Part shown: positions 8,628 through 18,891 of the stretch, piece by piece | Numbering within the stretch: the first letter of the stretch is position 1 | Layout: each line of letters begins with the position of its first letter | NCBI RefSeq assembly: GCF_000280495.2 | Contig: NZ_CP018016.1 | Span: 682,001-746,000 of the forward strand | DNA length: 64,000 bases | Direction of reading: 5' to 3' | From: Kosakonia radicincitans DSM 16656 | GTDB lineage: Bacteria; Pseudomonadota; Gammaproteobacteria; Enterobacterales; Enterobacteriaceae | The notes under the pieces: model-generated | Seen by the model: the letters and a program-made list of their open reading frames with translations, nothing else | Databases searched by the model: none | Told to the model about the DNA's origin: nothing | Program-made: the position numbers and the translations under genes

Positions 8628-9914
8628 ATGGATGCATTTATTCTCGTTTTTACGTTAGCCATTATGCTGGCGGTGGGTGTTCCGGTCGCTTATGCCGTGG
8701 GGATCAGCGCGGTACTGGGCGCATGGTATATTGATATTCCGCTGGAAGCAGTGATGATCCAACTGACCAACGGCGTCAATAAATTCTCACTGCTGGCGAT
8801 CCCTTTCTTTATTCTCGCCGGAGCGATTATGGCCGAGGGCGGTATTGCGCGTCGGCTGGTGAATTTTGCTTATATATTTGTCGGTTTTATTCGCGGCGGC
8901 CTGTCGCTGGTGAATATCGTTGCATCGACATTCTTCGGCGCAATTTCCGGATCATCGGTTGCAGATACTGCCTCGATCGGCTCGGTGATGATCCCGGAGA
9001 TGGACAAAAAAGGGTATCCGCGCGATTTTGCTGCGGCCGTAACTGCCAGCGGCTCGGTACAGGCGATCCTGACGCCGCCCAGTCATAACTCGGTAATCTA
9101 TTCGCTGGCAACCGGCGGCACAGTCTCGATTGCTGCGCTGTTTATCGCCGGGATCCTGCCGGGATTGCTGCTGAGTTTTACTCTGATGGTGATGTGCGTG
9201 GCATTTGCCCACAAACGCGGTTATCCGAAGGGAGAGCGCATACCGTTTCGCCAGGCGTTAAAGATTTTTGTTGATACGTTATGGGGGCTGATGACGGTAG
9301 TGATCATCATGGGTGGCATTCTCTCGGGGATCTTTACCGCCACGGAGTCAGCGGCAATTGCCTGCCTGTGGGCTTTCTTCGTCACTATGTTTATTTACCG
9401 CGATTACAAATGGTCGGAGTTACCGAAGCTGATGTATCGCACCGTAAAAACGGTGAGCATTGTGATGATCCTGATTGGTTTTGCCGCTGCATTCGGCGCG
9501 ATCATGACCTACATGCAGCTTCCTGCCCGCATCACCGAAGCGTTCACCAGCATCTCAGATAACAAGTACGTTATTCTGATGTGCATCAATATCATGCTGT
9601 TACTGATTGGCACGCTGATGGATATGGCACCGCTGATCCTGATCCTCACGCCGGTGTTGCTGCCGGTGACAAATGCGCTGGGGATCGATCCGGTGCACTT
9701 CGGCATGATTATGCTGGTCAACCTCGGCATTGGGTTGATTACGCCGCCGGTGGGATCGGTATTGTTTGTCGCCAGCGCGGTGAGTAAACAGAAGATCGAG
9801 CAGGTGGTGAAAGCGATGCTGCCGTTCTATGCGATCCTGTTCTTCGTGCTGATGCTGGTGACTTATATTCCGGCGATCTCGCTGTTTCTGCCGAAACTGT
9901 TTGGCGTACTTTAG
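8628..9914 (+). CDS. TRAP transporter large permease subunit (DctM family)
   Basis: The 428-residue polytopic membrane protein matches the DctM/ion-transporter superfamily. It has about 11-12 hydrophobic segments and family motifs GAISGSSVADTASIG, TPPSHNSVIYSLA and GLITPPVGSVLFVA, the last being the C-terminal signature near the Na+/substrate site. It carries out the membrane step of secondary active uptake driven by the sodium gradient. A TAAGGA site precedes the ATG. It is the last gene of the TRAP operon and is closed by a bidirectional-looking terminator shared with ygiC on the opposite strand. Confidence 0.93.
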   Translation: MDAFILVFTLAIMLAVGVPVAYAVGISAVLGAWYIDIPLEAVMIQLTNGVNKFSLLAIPFFILAGAIMAEGGIARRLVNFAYIFVGFIRGGLSLVNIVASTFFGAISGSSVADTASIGSVMIPEMDKKGYPRDFAAAVTASGSVQAILTPPSHNSVIYSLATGGTVSIAALFIAGILPGLLLSFTLMVMCVAFAHKRGYPKGERIPFRQALKIFVDTLWGLMTVVIIMGGILSGIFTATESAAIACLWAFFVTMFIYRDYKWSELPKLMYRTVKTVSIVMILIGFAAAFGAIMTYMQLPARITEAFTSISDNKYVILMCINIMLLLIGTLMDMAPLILILTPVLLPVTNALGIDPVHFGMIMLVNLGIGLITPPVGSVLFVASAVSKQKIEQVVKAMLPFYAILFFVLMLVTYIPAISLFLPKLFGVL

Positions 9915-9940
9915 GGATGTCGACTGGGCCTGTAAAAACA

Positions 9941-9967
9941 AACCCGGCGCGTTTGGCCGGGTTGTTA
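9941..9967. terminator. Terminator between dctM and ygiC (convergent)
   Basis: An AACCCGGC/GCCGGGTT stem with a short loop has A-rich sequence on the left (AAAAACA) and TGTTATT on the right. It could therefore stop transcription from either side of this convergent gene pair. Confidence 0.75.
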
Positions 9968-9994
9968 TTGTCACCACGTAGATGCTCTTTTACG

Positions 9995-11155
9995 TTATTC
10001 GGTAAAGATATGCGGATAGAAACGTGACAGGTCCTGGGTGATCAGCGCGCGATCTTCACGAATGCCGATTCCTGCGGGTTGATCGTTGATCAGCCAACTG
10101 CCGATCAGCGTATAACTGTCGCCGAATTTTGGCAGCGGGTGGAACTGCTGCACAATCATGCCCTCTTCGCCGTACGGCCCTTCAACCGCCTCGACCGTTT
10201 TTCCGTTCTCAACGATCGACACATTTGCGCCTTCACGGGAGAAAATCGGTTTCACGACGTACTTTTCCATTTGCGGATAATTGTCTTCGGCAAAGTACGC
10301 AGGCAGCAGATTGGGATGATTGGGGAACATCTCCCACAGCAGCGGCAACAGCGCTTTATTGGAAATAATGCTCTTCCAGGCGGGTTCCAGCCAGCGAACA
10401 CCGGCATCTTCCAGCTTGGTGGAGAACATTTCGCGCAGCATGTATTCCCACGGATAAAGCTTGAACAGGTTGCCAATCACCTGATCCTGAAGGTCGGTAA
10501 ACTGGCCTTTCTCGCCAAGGCCGATATCCTCGATATAGAGGAACTCCGACGCCAGCTCCGCTTCTGCCGCGCAATCCTGCAAATACTGCACGGTACCGCG
10601 ATCTTCAACGGTATCCCGGCAGCAGGTGAAGTGCAGCAACTGGAAACCATGCTGCTCGCGAAGCTCGGCGAAACGCGCAATGAGCTGCTCTTGCAGGCTG
10701 TTGAATTGATCGCTGCCCGTTGGCAAGTTTCCGGCGTTAAGCTGGTCTTCCAGCCAGATCCACTGGAAAAAAGCGGCTTCATACAGAGACGTTGGTGTAT
10801 CTGCATTATTCTCCAGCAATTTGGGTTCGCCCACGCCATCCCAGGCGAGATCGAGACGCGAATAGAGCGACGGTTGCTGCGTTGCCCAGGACTGGCGTAC
10901 AAAGCCCCAGGTGTGTTTTGGAATGCGGAATTTGGCCATCAGCTCGTCGCTGGCAACCACTTTTTCCACCACTTTCAGACACATCTGGTGCAGCTCAGCG
11001 GTAACCTCTTCCAGCTTCTCAACCTGAGCAAGCGTCAGCTTGTAGTACGCTTCTTCACACCAGTACGGTTCTCCGTACATGGTGTGAAAATTAAAACCAT
11101 ATTCGGTGGCTTTTTCGCGCCAGTCCGGGCGTTCGGTAATTGCGATTCTTTCCAT
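9995..11155 (-). CDS. ygiC: Glutathionylspermidine synthase-like ATP-grasp protein YgiC
   Basis: The 386-residue protein has the E. coli YgiC length and belongs to the GSP-synthetase C-terminal-domain family, whose ATP-grasp fold joins a carboxylate to an amine. Visible landmarks are [24 protein letters not shown] and the C-terminal [25 protein letters not shown] block that forms the nucleotide site. The amidase half of true glutathionylspermidine synthetase is absent, so its reaction is unknown. The ATG at 11155 is chosen because it gives the conserved [13 protein letters not shown] start; two further ATGs lie 6 and 9 bp upstream. The gene overlaps the end of ygiB's transcription unit downstream of tolC, as in E. 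coli. Confidence 0.92.
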   Translation of the reverse strand: MERIAITERPDWREKATEYGFNFHTMYGEPYWCEEAYYKLTLAQVEKLEEVTAELHQMCLKVVEKVVASDELMAKFRIPKHTWGFVRQSWATQQPSLYSRLDLAWDGVGEPKLLENNADTPTSLYEAAFFQWIWLEDQLNAGNLPTGSDQFNSLQEQLIARFAELREQHGFQLLHFTCCRDTVEDRGTVQYLQDCAAEAELASEFLYIEDIGLGEKGQFTDLQDQVIGNLFKLYPWEYMLREMFSTKLEDAGVRWLEPAWKSIISNKALLPLLWEMFPNHPNLLPAYFAEDNYPQMEKYVVKPIFSREGANVSIVENGKTVEAVEGPYGEEGMIVQQFHPLPKFGDSYTLIGSWLINDQPAGIGIREDRALITQDLSRFYPHIFTE

Positions 11156-11160
11156 GACCA

Positions 11161-11829
11161 TCAACCGCCCATCGAGCGGGTCGGCGTACCGCTTACGCGG
11201 CGCTGCATCGTGTTCTGCTTCGCAACAGATTCACCAAAGCCGCCACGGGTCACCGTGGTTGTGGTCGCCGGTTTTGGCGCCATCGCTGTTTTCGGTACGG
11301 TCATGGTGCGGCCCGGCTGCGCTGCGCCATAGCCTTTACCGGATGCATCGGTGTACTGGCCGTAAGCCGGGCTTGCCGGATTACGCGAGCTGAACAGCGG
11401 CTGCTGGGCAAAACCTGCGCCACCGCCCATCAGGCGGCCCATCATATAGCCCGCCATCAGCGGCATCCAGAAGCTGCCGCCGGACTGTGCCTGTGCCTGA
11501 TTTTCCGGCGTCATGCCCGCCTGAACCGGCGTCTGCTGGCACTGGCCTTCACCGAATTCTGCCACGCAGTCTTCGCGCGTCGCGTATTTCGGCGCCGTAC
11601 GCTCAGCTTCTTTCAGCGCGTTGTTGTACGCGGTTTTACACTCAGCGCTTTTCCCCGGGTTTGCCGACGAACAATCGTCCGCATTCTGGTACAGGGAAAC
11701 CGTTTCGTCGCTTTTTTCACAGCCTGCCAGCATGAAAACGGCAGTCACCGCCAGTGCGACAGGTGTTAAATGACGTGCGCTCCAGCTTTTGCGGAACGTC
11801 GCGTGTTGGATGTTTTTTGTCCGTTTCAT
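11161..11829 (-). CDS. ygiB: YgiB family protein, probable lipoprotein (UPF0441)
   Basis: This 222-residue protein is close to E. coli YgiB. Residues about 18-38 are hydrophobic and end in a lipobox-like FMLAGC, so export and lipidation are plausible. The mature part has conserved cysteines, a Gly/Met-rich segment ([17 protein letters not shown]) and a basic Ser/Arg C-terminus. Function is unknown. It precedes ygiC by only a few bases, and the same gene pair accompanies tolC in many enterobacteria, hinting at an envelope role. The start used is the ATG giving [14 protein letters not shown], the family start; nine upstream codons are probably leader. Confidence 0.9.
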   Translation of the reverse strand: MKRTKNIQHATFRKSWSARHLTPVALAVTAVFMLAGCEKSDETVSLYQNADDCSSANPGKSAECKTAYNNALKEAERTAPKYATREDCVAEFGEGQCQQTPVQAGMTPENQAQAQSGGSFWMPLMAGYMMGRLMGGGAGFAQQPLFSSRNPASPAYGQYTDASGKGYGAAQPGRTMTVPKTAMAPKPATTTTVTRGGFGESVAKQNTMQRRVSGTPTRSMGG

Positions 11830-11931
11830 TGTTATCTTCCTGGATCCCAAAGGCATATGTAAAACGCTCAGGATAGAGGATGAGTGGTTGAAGTTAAAGC
11901 GAGGAGGGGAGGCCTTTACGTTGCCTTACGT

Positions 11932-11958
11932 AAAAACGGGGGCTGGATTGCCCCCGTT
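11932..11958 (-). terminator. Rho-independent terminator of tolC
   Basis: Read on the minus strand, AACGGGGGC/GCCCCCGTT forms a 9-bp stem with a 6-nt loop followed by TTTTTA, 16 bp after the tolC stop. Confidence 0.85.
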
Positions 11959-11973
11959 GCGGATTGGTGCTGA

Positions 11974-13425
11974 TTAGCGTTTAACGCTGGTGCGTGCTGC
12001 GGCAGGCTGTACGTTGCCGTTGAAGTTATCAACGCTTGCATCCTGCTGCGGGTTCTCCGGTGCGACGCTTTCCGGCGTCGTGGAGACGTTTTTACCCAGC
12101 GAGTTGTTCAGCGCCTGCAAATCCTGCTCGTTCAACGTACCCAGCGCTGATTTGATATTCAGCTCATTGATCAGGTAGTTATAACGTGCGCTGGAGAGCT
12201 GCTGTTTGGCGTTATACAGCGTGGTGGTCGCATCCAGCACATCAACAATGGTACGCGTACCCACGGAGTAACCTGCTTCCATCGCATCCAGGGAGCTTTG
12301 GGCAGAAACAACCGCTTGTTTGTAGGCGTTGATGCTGCTGATAGACGCGTTCACGTTGTTGAAAGAGGAGCGCACGTTCTGTACGACGCTACGATGCGCG
12401 CTTTCCAACTGTTCGCTTGCGCCAACAAAGTTGTACTGCGCCTGTTTAACCTGTGACGTTACCGAACCACCGCTATAAAGCGGCAGGCTGAAGCTCAGGC
12501 CAACAGAGTTCTGACCGATGTCCCGATCCGCATAGGAGGAGGAGGAAACTGCGTTGCCACGTGTCGCGGAACCGCTGTATTTGGTATTCGAAACGCTGGT
12601 GGACGCCGTTAAATTAAGTGTTGGCAGATGGCCGTCCTGCGCCTGGCGGATTTGCTCACGCGCCAGATCCTGGCTCAGACGCGCCTGCAGCAGCGTCAGG
12701 TTACGGCTTTCCGCTTCCTTCAGCAGAGCGTTCACCGGTTTCGGTTTGTCGGTTTTAAAGCCGTCGACATTCAGTGACGCCAGCTCCGGATAGTAGTTGC
12801 CGGTAACCTGACGCAGTGATTCCAGGGCATTGTCGAGGTTGTTGCGGGCGGTCACTTCGTTCGCCAGCACGCTGTCATACTGGGAACGGGCGTTCTGTAC
12901 GTCGGTAATGGCGACCAGGCCAACGTTAAAACGCTGGGTGGTTTGATCCAACTGACGGTAAATCGCCTGTTTCTGCGCTTCCGTGTAGGAGAGCGCATCA
13001 ATCGCGCTCAGCACGTTAAAATAGGCAGTCGCCGTGTTCAGAATCAGGGTTTGCTGATCGGTTTGCCAGGTGACATCCTGAATGCCAGCCGTTTTTTCTT
13101 GCAGCGTCAGCGCGCGCCATTTCGACATATCAAAAATAGTTTGCGTCAGTTGCAAAGAGCCACTGGTTACATTCGAATCGACACCATTACTATCACGAAA
13201 GCCATTGGTATACGTATAATCAGCGCCCAAACCGAGCTGAGGTAATAAAGGGCTGCGCGCTTCATTAATTTTCTCAAAGGCGGCATCGCGATCAGCGGCG
13301 GATTTACGCAGATCCGGGTTACTCAAACGAGCCTGCTGGTATACCTGAAGCAGGTTTTCTGCCTGGCTCATGGTGCTGAAACCGGTGAGGCTCAGACCGA
13401 TAAGGAGGGAGAGCAATTTCTTCAT
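11974..13425 (-). CDS. tolC: Outer-membrane efflux channel TolC
   Basis: The 483-residue precursor begins with a signal peptide (MKKLLSLLIGLSLTGFSTMSQA, cleaved before ENLLQVYQQ). It contains two repeated OEP domains that build the outer-membrane barrel and periplasmic alpha-barrel of the trimer. TolC is the exit duct for AcrAB-type drug pumps, haemolysin-type exporters and siderophore efflux. The ATG at 13425 is used because AAGGA lies 6 bp upstream; an ATG two codons earlier abuts that site. The extreme C-terminal tail (after residue about 445) is shorter and more variable than in E. coli, which is normal for TolC. It is divergent from nudF. Confidence 0.97.
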   Translation of the reverse strand: MKKLLSLLIGLSLTGFSTMSQAENLLQVYQQARLSNPDLRKSAADRDAAFEKINEARSPLLPQLGLGADYTYTNGFRDSNGVDSNVTSGSLQLTQTIFDMSKWRALTLQEKTAGIQDVTWQTDQQTLILNTATAYFNVLSAIDALSYTEAQKQAIYRQLDQTTQRFNVGLVAITDVQNARSQYDSVLANEVTARNNLDNALESLRQVTGNYYPELASLNVDGFKTDKPKPVNALLKEAESRNLTLLQARLSQDLAREQIRQAQDGHLPTLNLTASTSVSNTKYSGSATRGNAVSSSSYADRDIGQNSVGLSFSLPLYSGGSVTSQVKQAQYNFVGASEQLESAHRSVVQNVRSSFNNVNASISSINAYKQAVVSAQSSLDAMEAGYSVGTRTIVDVLDATTTLYNAKQQLSSARYNYLINELNIKSALGTLNEQDLQALNNSLGKNVSTTPESVAPENPQQDASVDNFNGNVQPAAARTSVKR

Positions 13426-13632
13426 TTGCATTCCTTGTTGTGAAGCAGTATTAGCGCTGGTCTAAATTGGGAAAAATAATCGCCGATTCTAGCAGAAACG
13501 GGCATCGCCTCAGCTTGGCGTTCCGTGCCATTGGCATAAATTTGCACCAATGTACCATATAGCGCTTGCAACAGTAATTAAACGGGTCTGAAATCCAGAT
13601 TTTTGTCATTATTTTCGAATGAGATGCCGCCA

Positions 13633-14265
13633 ATGAGTAAGCCAATATCACCCGAAATGACTTTCACAAAAAACGATGTAGAAATTATTGCACGAGAAAC
13701 ACTCTATAGCGGTTTTTTTTCGCTTGATCTTTACCGCTTTCGCCACCGTTTATTCAATGGTGAGATGAGCGGCGAAGTACGTCGTGAAATTTTTGAACGC
13801 GGTCACGCCGCAGTCTTGCTACCCTTTGACCCAGTGCGCGACGAAGTTGTGCTGATCGAACAGATCCGTATTGCGGCATTCGATACCAGCGAAAGCCCAT
13901 GGCTGCTGGAGATGGTCGCCGGTATGATTGAAGAGGGCGAAACCGAAGAAGACGTTGTGCGCCGCGAAGCTGTTGAAGAGGCGGGGTTAACCGTCGGGCG
14001 CGCAAAAAAAGTATTGAGCTATCTGGCAAGTCCTGGCGGCACCAGCGAGCGTTCCGCCGTCTTTGTCGGTGAAGTGGATGCCACTCAGGCCGAAGGTGTT
14101 CATGGTCTGGTGGATGAAAACGAAGATATTCGGGTTCATGTGGTGAGTCGGGAGCAGGCTTACCAGTGGGTAGAAGAGGGGAAAATCGATAACGCAGCAT
14201 CTGTCATCGCCCTGCAATGGCTGCAACTGCATCATGAGAGCTTACGAAACGAGTGGAAAAAATGA
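13633..14265 (+). CDS. nudF: ADP-ribose pyrophosphatase
   Basis: This 210-residue Nudix hydrolase cleaves ADP-ribose to AMP and ribose 5-phosphate. A complete Nudix box is present at about residues 97-119: G-x5-E-x7-REAVEEAGL, with all catalytic glutamates retained. The ATG at 13633 gives [11 protein letters not shown], matching the E. coli MLKP start; ATGs slightly upstream (13603, 13624) are less likely. Its stop codon overlaps the yqiB start (ATGA), so translation is coupled. It heads the nudF-yqiB-cpdA-yqiA-parE run, divergent from tolC. Confidence 0.95.
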   Translation: MSKPISPEMTFTKNDVEIIARETLYSGFFSLDLYRFRHRLFNGEMSGEVRREIFERGHAAVLLPFDPVRDEVVLIEQIRIAAFDTSESPWLLEMVAGMIEEGETEEDVVRREAVEEAGLTVGRAKKVLSYLASPGGTSERSAVFVGEVDATQAEGVHGLVDENEDIRVHVVSREQAYQWVEEGKIDNAASVIALQWLQLHHESLRNEWKK

Positions 14266-14684
14266 AGCGCTATACACCTGACTTCCCTGAAATGATGCGC
14301 CTGTGCGAAACCAATTTCGCTCAGTTGCGTCGTCTGTTGCCGCGTAATGATGAAGCGGGCCAAACGGTGAGCTATCAGGTGACTAACGCACAATATCGGT
14401 TAACGATAGTAGAAGCGACGCGTTATACGACGCTGGTGGAAATTGAACAGACGGTGCCTGCCGTGAGCTACTGGAGCCTGCCGTCCATGACGGTGCGCCT
14501 GTACCACGACGCGATGGTCGCTGAAGTGTGTTCAAGTCAGCAGATCTTTCGTTTCAAAGCGCGTTATGATTATCCTAATAAAAAGTTGCATCAACGCGAC
14601 GAAAAGCATCAAATTAATCAGTTTCTGGCCGATTGGCTACGTTACTGTTTAGCACATGGAGCAATGGCGATTCCGGTTTGTTAG
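14262..14684 (+). CDS. yqiB: YqiB family protein (DUF1249)
   Basis: This 140-residue protein is nearly identical in layout to E. coli YqiB. The C-terminal half is very strongly conserved ([17 protein letters not shown] and [14 protein letters not shown]). There is no signal peptide or membrane segment, so it is probably cytoplasmic. Its function is not established. The ATG overlaps the nudF stop by four bases, and cpdA starts 24 bp later, showing a tight operon. Confidence 0.92.
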   Translation: MKRYTPDFPEMMRLCETNFAQLRRLLPRNDEAGQTVSYQVTNAQYRLTIVEATRYTTLVEIEQTVPAVSYWSLPSMTVRLYHDAMVAEVCSSQQIFRFKARYDYPNKKLHQRDEKHQINQFLADWLRYCLAHGAMAIPVC

Positions 14685-14708
14685 CGTCATGAAACCTAAG
14701 GACACCAT

Positions 14709-15536
14709 TTGGAAAGCCTGTTAAACCTCTCTCTGGCCGGTGAGTCCAGAGTCAGGGTCTTACAAATTACTGATTCTCACCTGTTTGCCGAAAAGCACGA
14801 GACGCTGTTAGGGGTCAATACCTGGGAAAGTTATCAGGCGGTACTGGAGGCTATCCAGGCCCAGCAGCGCCCTTGCGATCTGATCGTCGCCACCGGCGAC
14901 CTGGCACAGGATCACTCCGCTGCGGCTTATCAGCATTTTGCTGAAGGCATCGCAAGATTCACTGCGCCTTGCGTCTGGTTACCGGGTAATCACGATTTCC
15001 AGCCCGCCATGTACAGCGCGTTGCAGGATGCGGGAATATCACCGGCAAAACGCGTATTTATCGGCGATCATTGGCAAATTCTACTGCTGGATAGCCAGGT
15101 GTTTGGCGTCCCTCATGGCGAACTGAGCGAATTTCAGCTTGAGTGGCTGGAGAATAAACTCTCCGACAGCCCGGAGCGGCACACTTTGCTGCTGCTTCAT
15201 CATCATCCGCTGCCATCCGGTTGTAGCTGGCTCGATCAGCACAGCCTGCGTAACGCGGGCGAACTGAATAATGTGCTTCAGCGCTTTCCGAAAGTGCGCC
15301 ACCTGCTGTGCGGGCATATTCACCAGGAGCTGGATCTCGACTGGAATGGCCGCCGCCTGCTGGCGACGCCGTCAACCTGTGTGCAGTTCAAACCGCACTG
15401 CGCTAACTTTACGCTCGATACCATTGCACCGGGATGGCGCTGGCTGGAGCTCTATGATGACGGAACGCTGCATACCGAAGTCTGCCGGCTGGAGAGCACG
15501 CAGTTCCGCCCCGATACGGCTTCAGAAGGCTACTAA
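14709..15536 (+). CDS. cpdA: 3',5'-cyclic AMP phosphodiesterase
   Basis: This 275-residue calcineurin-like metallophosphoesterase hydrolyses cAMP to AMP. The dimetal-site motifs are in order: QITDSHLF (D-x-H), VATGDLAQD (GD), LPGNHDF (GNHD), LLHHHPL and LCGHIHQE (GHxH). The start codon is TTG, preceded by TAAGGA, and gives [12 protein letters not shown], which matches the E. coli protein; an ATG start would cut off the first metal-site motif. The stop codon shares one base with the start of yqiA. Confidence 0.95.
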   Translation: MESLLNLSLAGESRVRVLQITDSHLFAEKHETLLGVNTWESYQAVLEAIQAQQRPCDLIVATGDLAQDHSAAAYQHFAEGIARFTAPCVWLPGNHDFQPAMYSALQDAGISPAKRVFIGDHWQILLLDSQVFGVPHGELSEFQLEWLENKLSDSPERHTLLLLHHHPLPSGCSWLDQHSLRNAGELNNVLQRFPKVRHLLCGHIHQELDLDWNGRRLLATPSTCVQFKPHCANFTLDTIAPGWRWLELYDDGTLHTEVCRLESTQFRPDTASEGY

Positions 15537-16111
15537 TGTCCACTCTTCTCTATCTGCATGGCTTTAACAGTTCGCCGCGTTCGGCGAAGGCCACGCAGTT
15601 GTCGCAATGGCTGTCGCAGCACTATCCCGACATCGCCGTGCTGGTGCCGCAATTGCCGCCTTATCCCGCTGCTGCAGCTGAATTGCTGGAGTCGCTGGTG
15701 CTTGAGCAGGGCGGGCGGCAGCTTGGCGTCGTCGGATCGTCGCTGGGCGGTTACTACGCAACCTGGCTCTCGCAATGCTTTATGCTGCCAGCGGTGGTGA
15801 TCAACCCGGCTGTGCGTCCGTTTGAGTTACTGGCCGATTACCTCGGCAATAACGAGAATCCCTACACTGGGGAACAATATGTGCTAGAGTCTCGCCATAT
15901 TTACGAGCTCAAAGTGATGCAAGTTGACCCGCTTGAAGCGCCGGATCTTATCTGGCTGCTGCAACAGACCGGGGACGAAGTGCTCGATTACCGCCAGGCG
16001 GTGGCCTATTACGATGCCTGTCGCCAGACTGTAGAAGAGGGCGGGAATCATGCCTTTGTGGGCTTTGAGAATCATTTCACACAGATTATCGATTTCCTTG
16101 GGCTGCATTGA
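15536..16111 (+). CDS. yqiA: Esterase YqiA
   Basis: This 191-residue alpha/beta hydrolase of the UPF0227 family has esterase activity on acyl-CoA or short acyl esters in E. coli. Motifs include [12 protein letters not shown] near the N-terminus, the nucleophile elbow [10 protein letters not shown] (serine at about 71), and GGNHAF providing the catalytic histidine near residue 177. Its start overlaps the cpdA stop by one base, and parE follows with only a short gap, so it is within the parE operon. Confidence 0.93.
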   Translation: MSTLLYLHGFNSSPRSAKATQLSQWLSQHYPDIAVLVPQLPPYPAAAAELLESLVLEQGGRQLGVVGSSLGGYYATWLSQCFMLPAVVINPAVRPFELLADYLGNNENPYTGEQYVLESRHIYELKVMQVDPLEAPDLIWLLQQTGDEVLDYRQAVAYYDACRQTVEEGGNHAFVGFENHFTQIIDFLGLH

Positions 16112-16152
16112 GCCAACAGGGAAACGATGCGGTCACTATCTACGAACAAACC

Positions 16153-18045
16153 ATGACGCAATCCTATAACGCTGATGCCATAGAGGTACTCACCGGGCTT
16201 GAGCCGGTTCGCCGCCGTCCGGGGATGTACACCGATACCACTCGCCCGAACCACCTCGGGCAGGAAGTCATTGATAACAGTGTCGATGAGGCGCTGGCGG
16301 GGCACGCCAAACGCGTGGAGGTGATCCTGCACGCCGACCAGTCGCTGGAAGTTATCGACGACGGGCGCGGCATGCCGGTGGACATTCACCCGGAAGAGGG
16401 CGTTCCGGCCGTTGAGCTGATCCTCTGCCGCCTGCACGCGGGCGGTAAATTCTCAAATAAGAACTATCAGTTCTCCGGTGGCTTGCACGGCGTTGGCATT
16501 TCCGTGGTGAACGCCCTGTCGCGTCGCGTGGAAGTACAGGTAAAACGTGACGGACAGATTTATAGCATTGCGTTTGAAAATGGCGAAAAGGTCGAGGATC
16601 TGCAGGTTATCGGTACCTGCGGCAAACGCAATACCGGGACCAGCGTCCATTTCTGGCCGGATGAATCCTTCTTTGATAGCCCGCGTTTCTCGGTTTCCCG
16701 CCTGACGCATCTGCTGAAAGCAAAAGCGGTACTCTGCCCCGGCGTGGAAATTATCTTCAAAGATGAAGTGAACAACGCCGAGCAGCGCTGGTGTTATCAG
16801 GATGGCCTGAACGACTACCTGTGCGAAGCAGTCAACGGCCTGCAGACGCTGCCGGAGAAACCGTTTATTGGCAATTTCTCTGCTGAAACCGAAGCGGTGG
16901 ACTGGGCGCTACTGTGGCTGCCGGAAGGCGGTGAGCTGCTGACGGAAAGCTACGTCAACCTGATCCCGACCTTGCAGGGTGGGACGCACGTTAACGGCCT
17001 GCGCCAGGGGTTGCTGGATGCCATGCGCGAGTTCTGCGAATACCGCAATATTCTGCCGCGCGGCGTGAAGCTTTCGGCGGAAGATATCTGGGAACGCTGC
17101 GCGTACGTGTTGTCGGTAAAAATGCAGGATCCACAGTTCGCCGGGCAGACTAAAGAACGCCTTTCTTCTCGTCAGTGCGCCGCGTTTGTCTCCGGCGTGG
17201 TGAAAGATGCGTTCAGCCTGTGGCTGAACCAGAATATTCAGACTGCTGAACTGCTGGCCGAAATGGCGATTTCCAGCGCCCAGCGTCGTATGCGCGCCGC
17301 CAAAAAAGTGGTGCGTAAAAAGCTGACCAGCGGTCCGGCGCTGCCGGGTAAACTGGCGGATTGCACCGCGCAGGATCTGAACCGTACCGAGCTGTTCCTC
17401 GTGGAGGGTGACTCGGCGGGCGGCTCCGCTAAGCAGGCGCGCGATCGTGAATATCAGGCGATCATGCCGCTGAAAGGTAAAATCCTGAACACCTGGGAAG
17501 TCTCTTCGGACGAAGTGCTGGCCTCGCAGGAAGTGCACGACATTTCCGTGGCGATCGGCATTGATCCGGACAGCGACGATCTCAGCCAGCTACGCTACGG
17601 CAAGATCTGTATCCTCGCCGATGCGGATTCCGATGGTCTGCACATTGCCACACTGCTGTGCGCGCTGTTCGTGCGTCACTTCCGCGCGCTGGTGAAGCAT
17701 GGTCACGTCTACGTGGCGCTGCCGCCGTTGTACCGTATCGACCTCGGCAAAGAGGTGTATTACGCGCTGACGGAAGAAGAGAAAACCGGCGTGCTGGAGC
17801 AACTTAAGCGCAAGAAAGGCAAACCGAACGTGCAGCGCTTTAAAGGGCTGGGCGAGATGAACCCGATGCAGCTTCGTGAAACCACGCTCGATCCGAACAC
17901 CCGCCGTCTGGTACAGCTGATCATCAGCGATGAAGATGAGCAGCAAACCACCGCCATGATGGATATGCTGCTGGCCAAAAAGCGTTCCGAAGATCGCCGC
18001 AACTGGCTGCAAGAAAAAGGCGATATGGCCGATATCGAAGCCTGA
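16153..18045 (+). CDS. parE: DNA topoisomerase IV subunit B
   Basis: This 630-residue ATPase subunit works with ParC to unlink daughter chromosomes. It has the GHKL ATPase domain (EVIDNSVDEA, DDGRGMPVD, GGLHGVG), the transducer domain and the TOPRIM domain (LVEGDSAGGSA and the DADSDG metal site). The sequence is almost that of E. coli. The frame is open to a TTG at 16108, but the ATG at 16153 gives the conserved MTQSYNADAIEVL start and exactly the E. coli length. It is separated from its partner parC by about 27 kb here, because of the accessory blocks inserted downstream. Confidence 0.97.
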   Translation: MTQSYNADAIEVLTGLEPVRRRPGMYTDTTRPNHLGQEVIDNSVDEALAGHAKRVEVILHADQSLEVIDDGRGMPVDIHPEEGVPAVELILCRLHAGGKFSNKNYQFSGGLHGVGISVVNALSRRVEVQVKRDGQIYSIAFENGEKVEDLQVIGTCGKRNTGTSVHFWPDESFFDSPRFSVSRLTHLLKAKAVLCPGVEIIFKDEVNNAEQRWCYQDGLNDYLCEAVNGLQTLPEKPFIGNFSAETEAVDWALLWLPEGGELLTESYVNLIPTLQGGTHVNGLRQGLLDAMREFCEYRNILPRGVKLSAEDIWERCAYVLSVKMQDPQFAGQTKERLSSRQCAAFVSGVVKDAFSLWLNQNIQTAELLAEMAISSAQRRMRAAKKVVRKKLTSGPALPGKLADCTAQDLNRTELFLVEGDSAGGSAKQARDREYQAIMPLKGKILNTWEVSSDEVLASQEVHDISVAIGIDPDSDDLSQLRYGKICILADADSDGLHIATLLCALFVRHFRALVKHGHVYVALPPLYRIDLGKEVYYALTEEEKTGVLEQLKRKKGKPNVQRFKGLGEMNPMQLRETTLDPNTRRLVQLIISDEDEQQTTAMMDMLLAKKRSEDRRNWLQEKGDMADIEA

Positions 18046-18059
18046 TAAAACCCATCACG

Positions 18060-18089
18060 AAAAAGGGATGCTTAGCGCATCCCTTTTTA
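18060..18089. terminator. Bidirectional terminator between parE and hutG
   Basis: AAAAAGGGATGC/GCATCCCTTTTT with a short TTAGC-type loop has A and T tracts on both flanks, so it can end both parE (plus) and the hutUIG operon (minus). Confidence 0.88.
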
Positions 18090-18090
18090 C

Positions 18091-18891
18091 TTAGCGGCTC
18101 AGGTTCTGTTCGCCCCATGCAAGCGCCGTGTTTATCAGGGCGCTCAGCAGCTCGCGAAAGCGTTCGCTCTTCTCTTCGCAGAACGCAAAGCTCGTCTCAT
18201 CCATGTAGCAGCACTGCGCCACTTCCAGTTGTACCGCATGAATGTTCTGTTGCGGTGCGCCGTAATGGCGGGTGATATACCCGCCTTTAAAGCGGCCGTT
18301 GAGCACTTTGCTGTAGTGCGGAAACGCCTCGCAGCAGTCCAGCAATGCGCGGCTCAGCTCCGGCGCGCAGCTTGCCCCATCGGCAGTGCCGAAATTCAGA
18401 TCCGGCAGTTTGCCTTCAAACAGACGCGGAACCACCGATTTGATGGAGTGCGCATCCCACAGCAACGCGTAGCCAAAGGTATCACGCAACCGCGCCAGTT
18501 CCTGCGCCAGCGCCTGGTGATAAGGCTGCCATACGTTGTGCAAAATGGCGGCTTTCGTGGCGTCATCCGGCGCTTTGCCCGCTTCGAACAGCGGCTCGCC
18601 GTCAAAAAAAGTCCCCGGAAACAGGCCGGTGGTGGCCGTGCTGTATAGCGGTTTGTCATCCGCCGGGCGGTTTAAATCCACGACATAGCGGGAATACCTG
18701 GCGCTCAACACACTGGCGCCAAGCTCGCGAATCGGCTGATACAGCAGCGGAATATGCCAGTCCGTATCCTCCAGGCGCTGCGCCCGCGCAGTAAGACCGC
18801 GGGCGATCTCCGGCGTCAGGTGCGTGCCAGGATGGGGCATGCTGACCAGCAGCGGCAGCCGACCCTGATGTAATTCGAATCCGTTAGTCAT
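18091..18891 (-). CDS. hutG: N-formylglutamate deformylase (HutG, FGase type)
   Basis: The 266-residue protein belongs to the N-formylglutamate amidohydrolase family, which hydrolyses N-formyl-L-glutamate to glutamate and formate, the last step of the five-step hut route. Motifs include [31 protein letters not shown] and [10 protein letters not shown]. It is not a formimidoylglutamase (ureohydrolase fold), which Klebsiella-type hut operons use, and this agrees with the presence of hutF in the locus. The ATG at 18891 has GGAGG upstream and overlaps the hutI stop by eight bases. A 32-codon upstream extension of the frame lies inside hutI and is discarded. Confidence 0.93.
   Translation of the reverse strand: MTNGFELHQGRLPLLVSMPHPGTHLTPEIARGLTARAQRLEDTDWHIPLLYQPIRELGASVLSARYSRYVVDLNRPADDKPLYSTATTGLFPGTFFDGEPLFEAGKAPDDATKAAILHNVWQPYHQALAQELARLRDTFGYALLWDAHSIKSVVPRLFEGKLPDLNFGTADGASCAPELSRALLDCCEAFPHYSKVLNGRFKGGYITRHYGAPQQNIHAVQLEVAQCCYMDETSFAFCEEKSERFRELLSALINTALAWGEQNLSR

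Noticed and set aside
13540..13570. Mar/Sox/Rob box upstream of tolC
   Set aside because: ATTTGCACC fits only the GCAC core; the A/T-rich right half of the consensus is missing.
16108..16152. TTG start for parE
   Set aside because: Adds 15 residues not found in the family; the ATG at 16153 gives the standard N-terminus.
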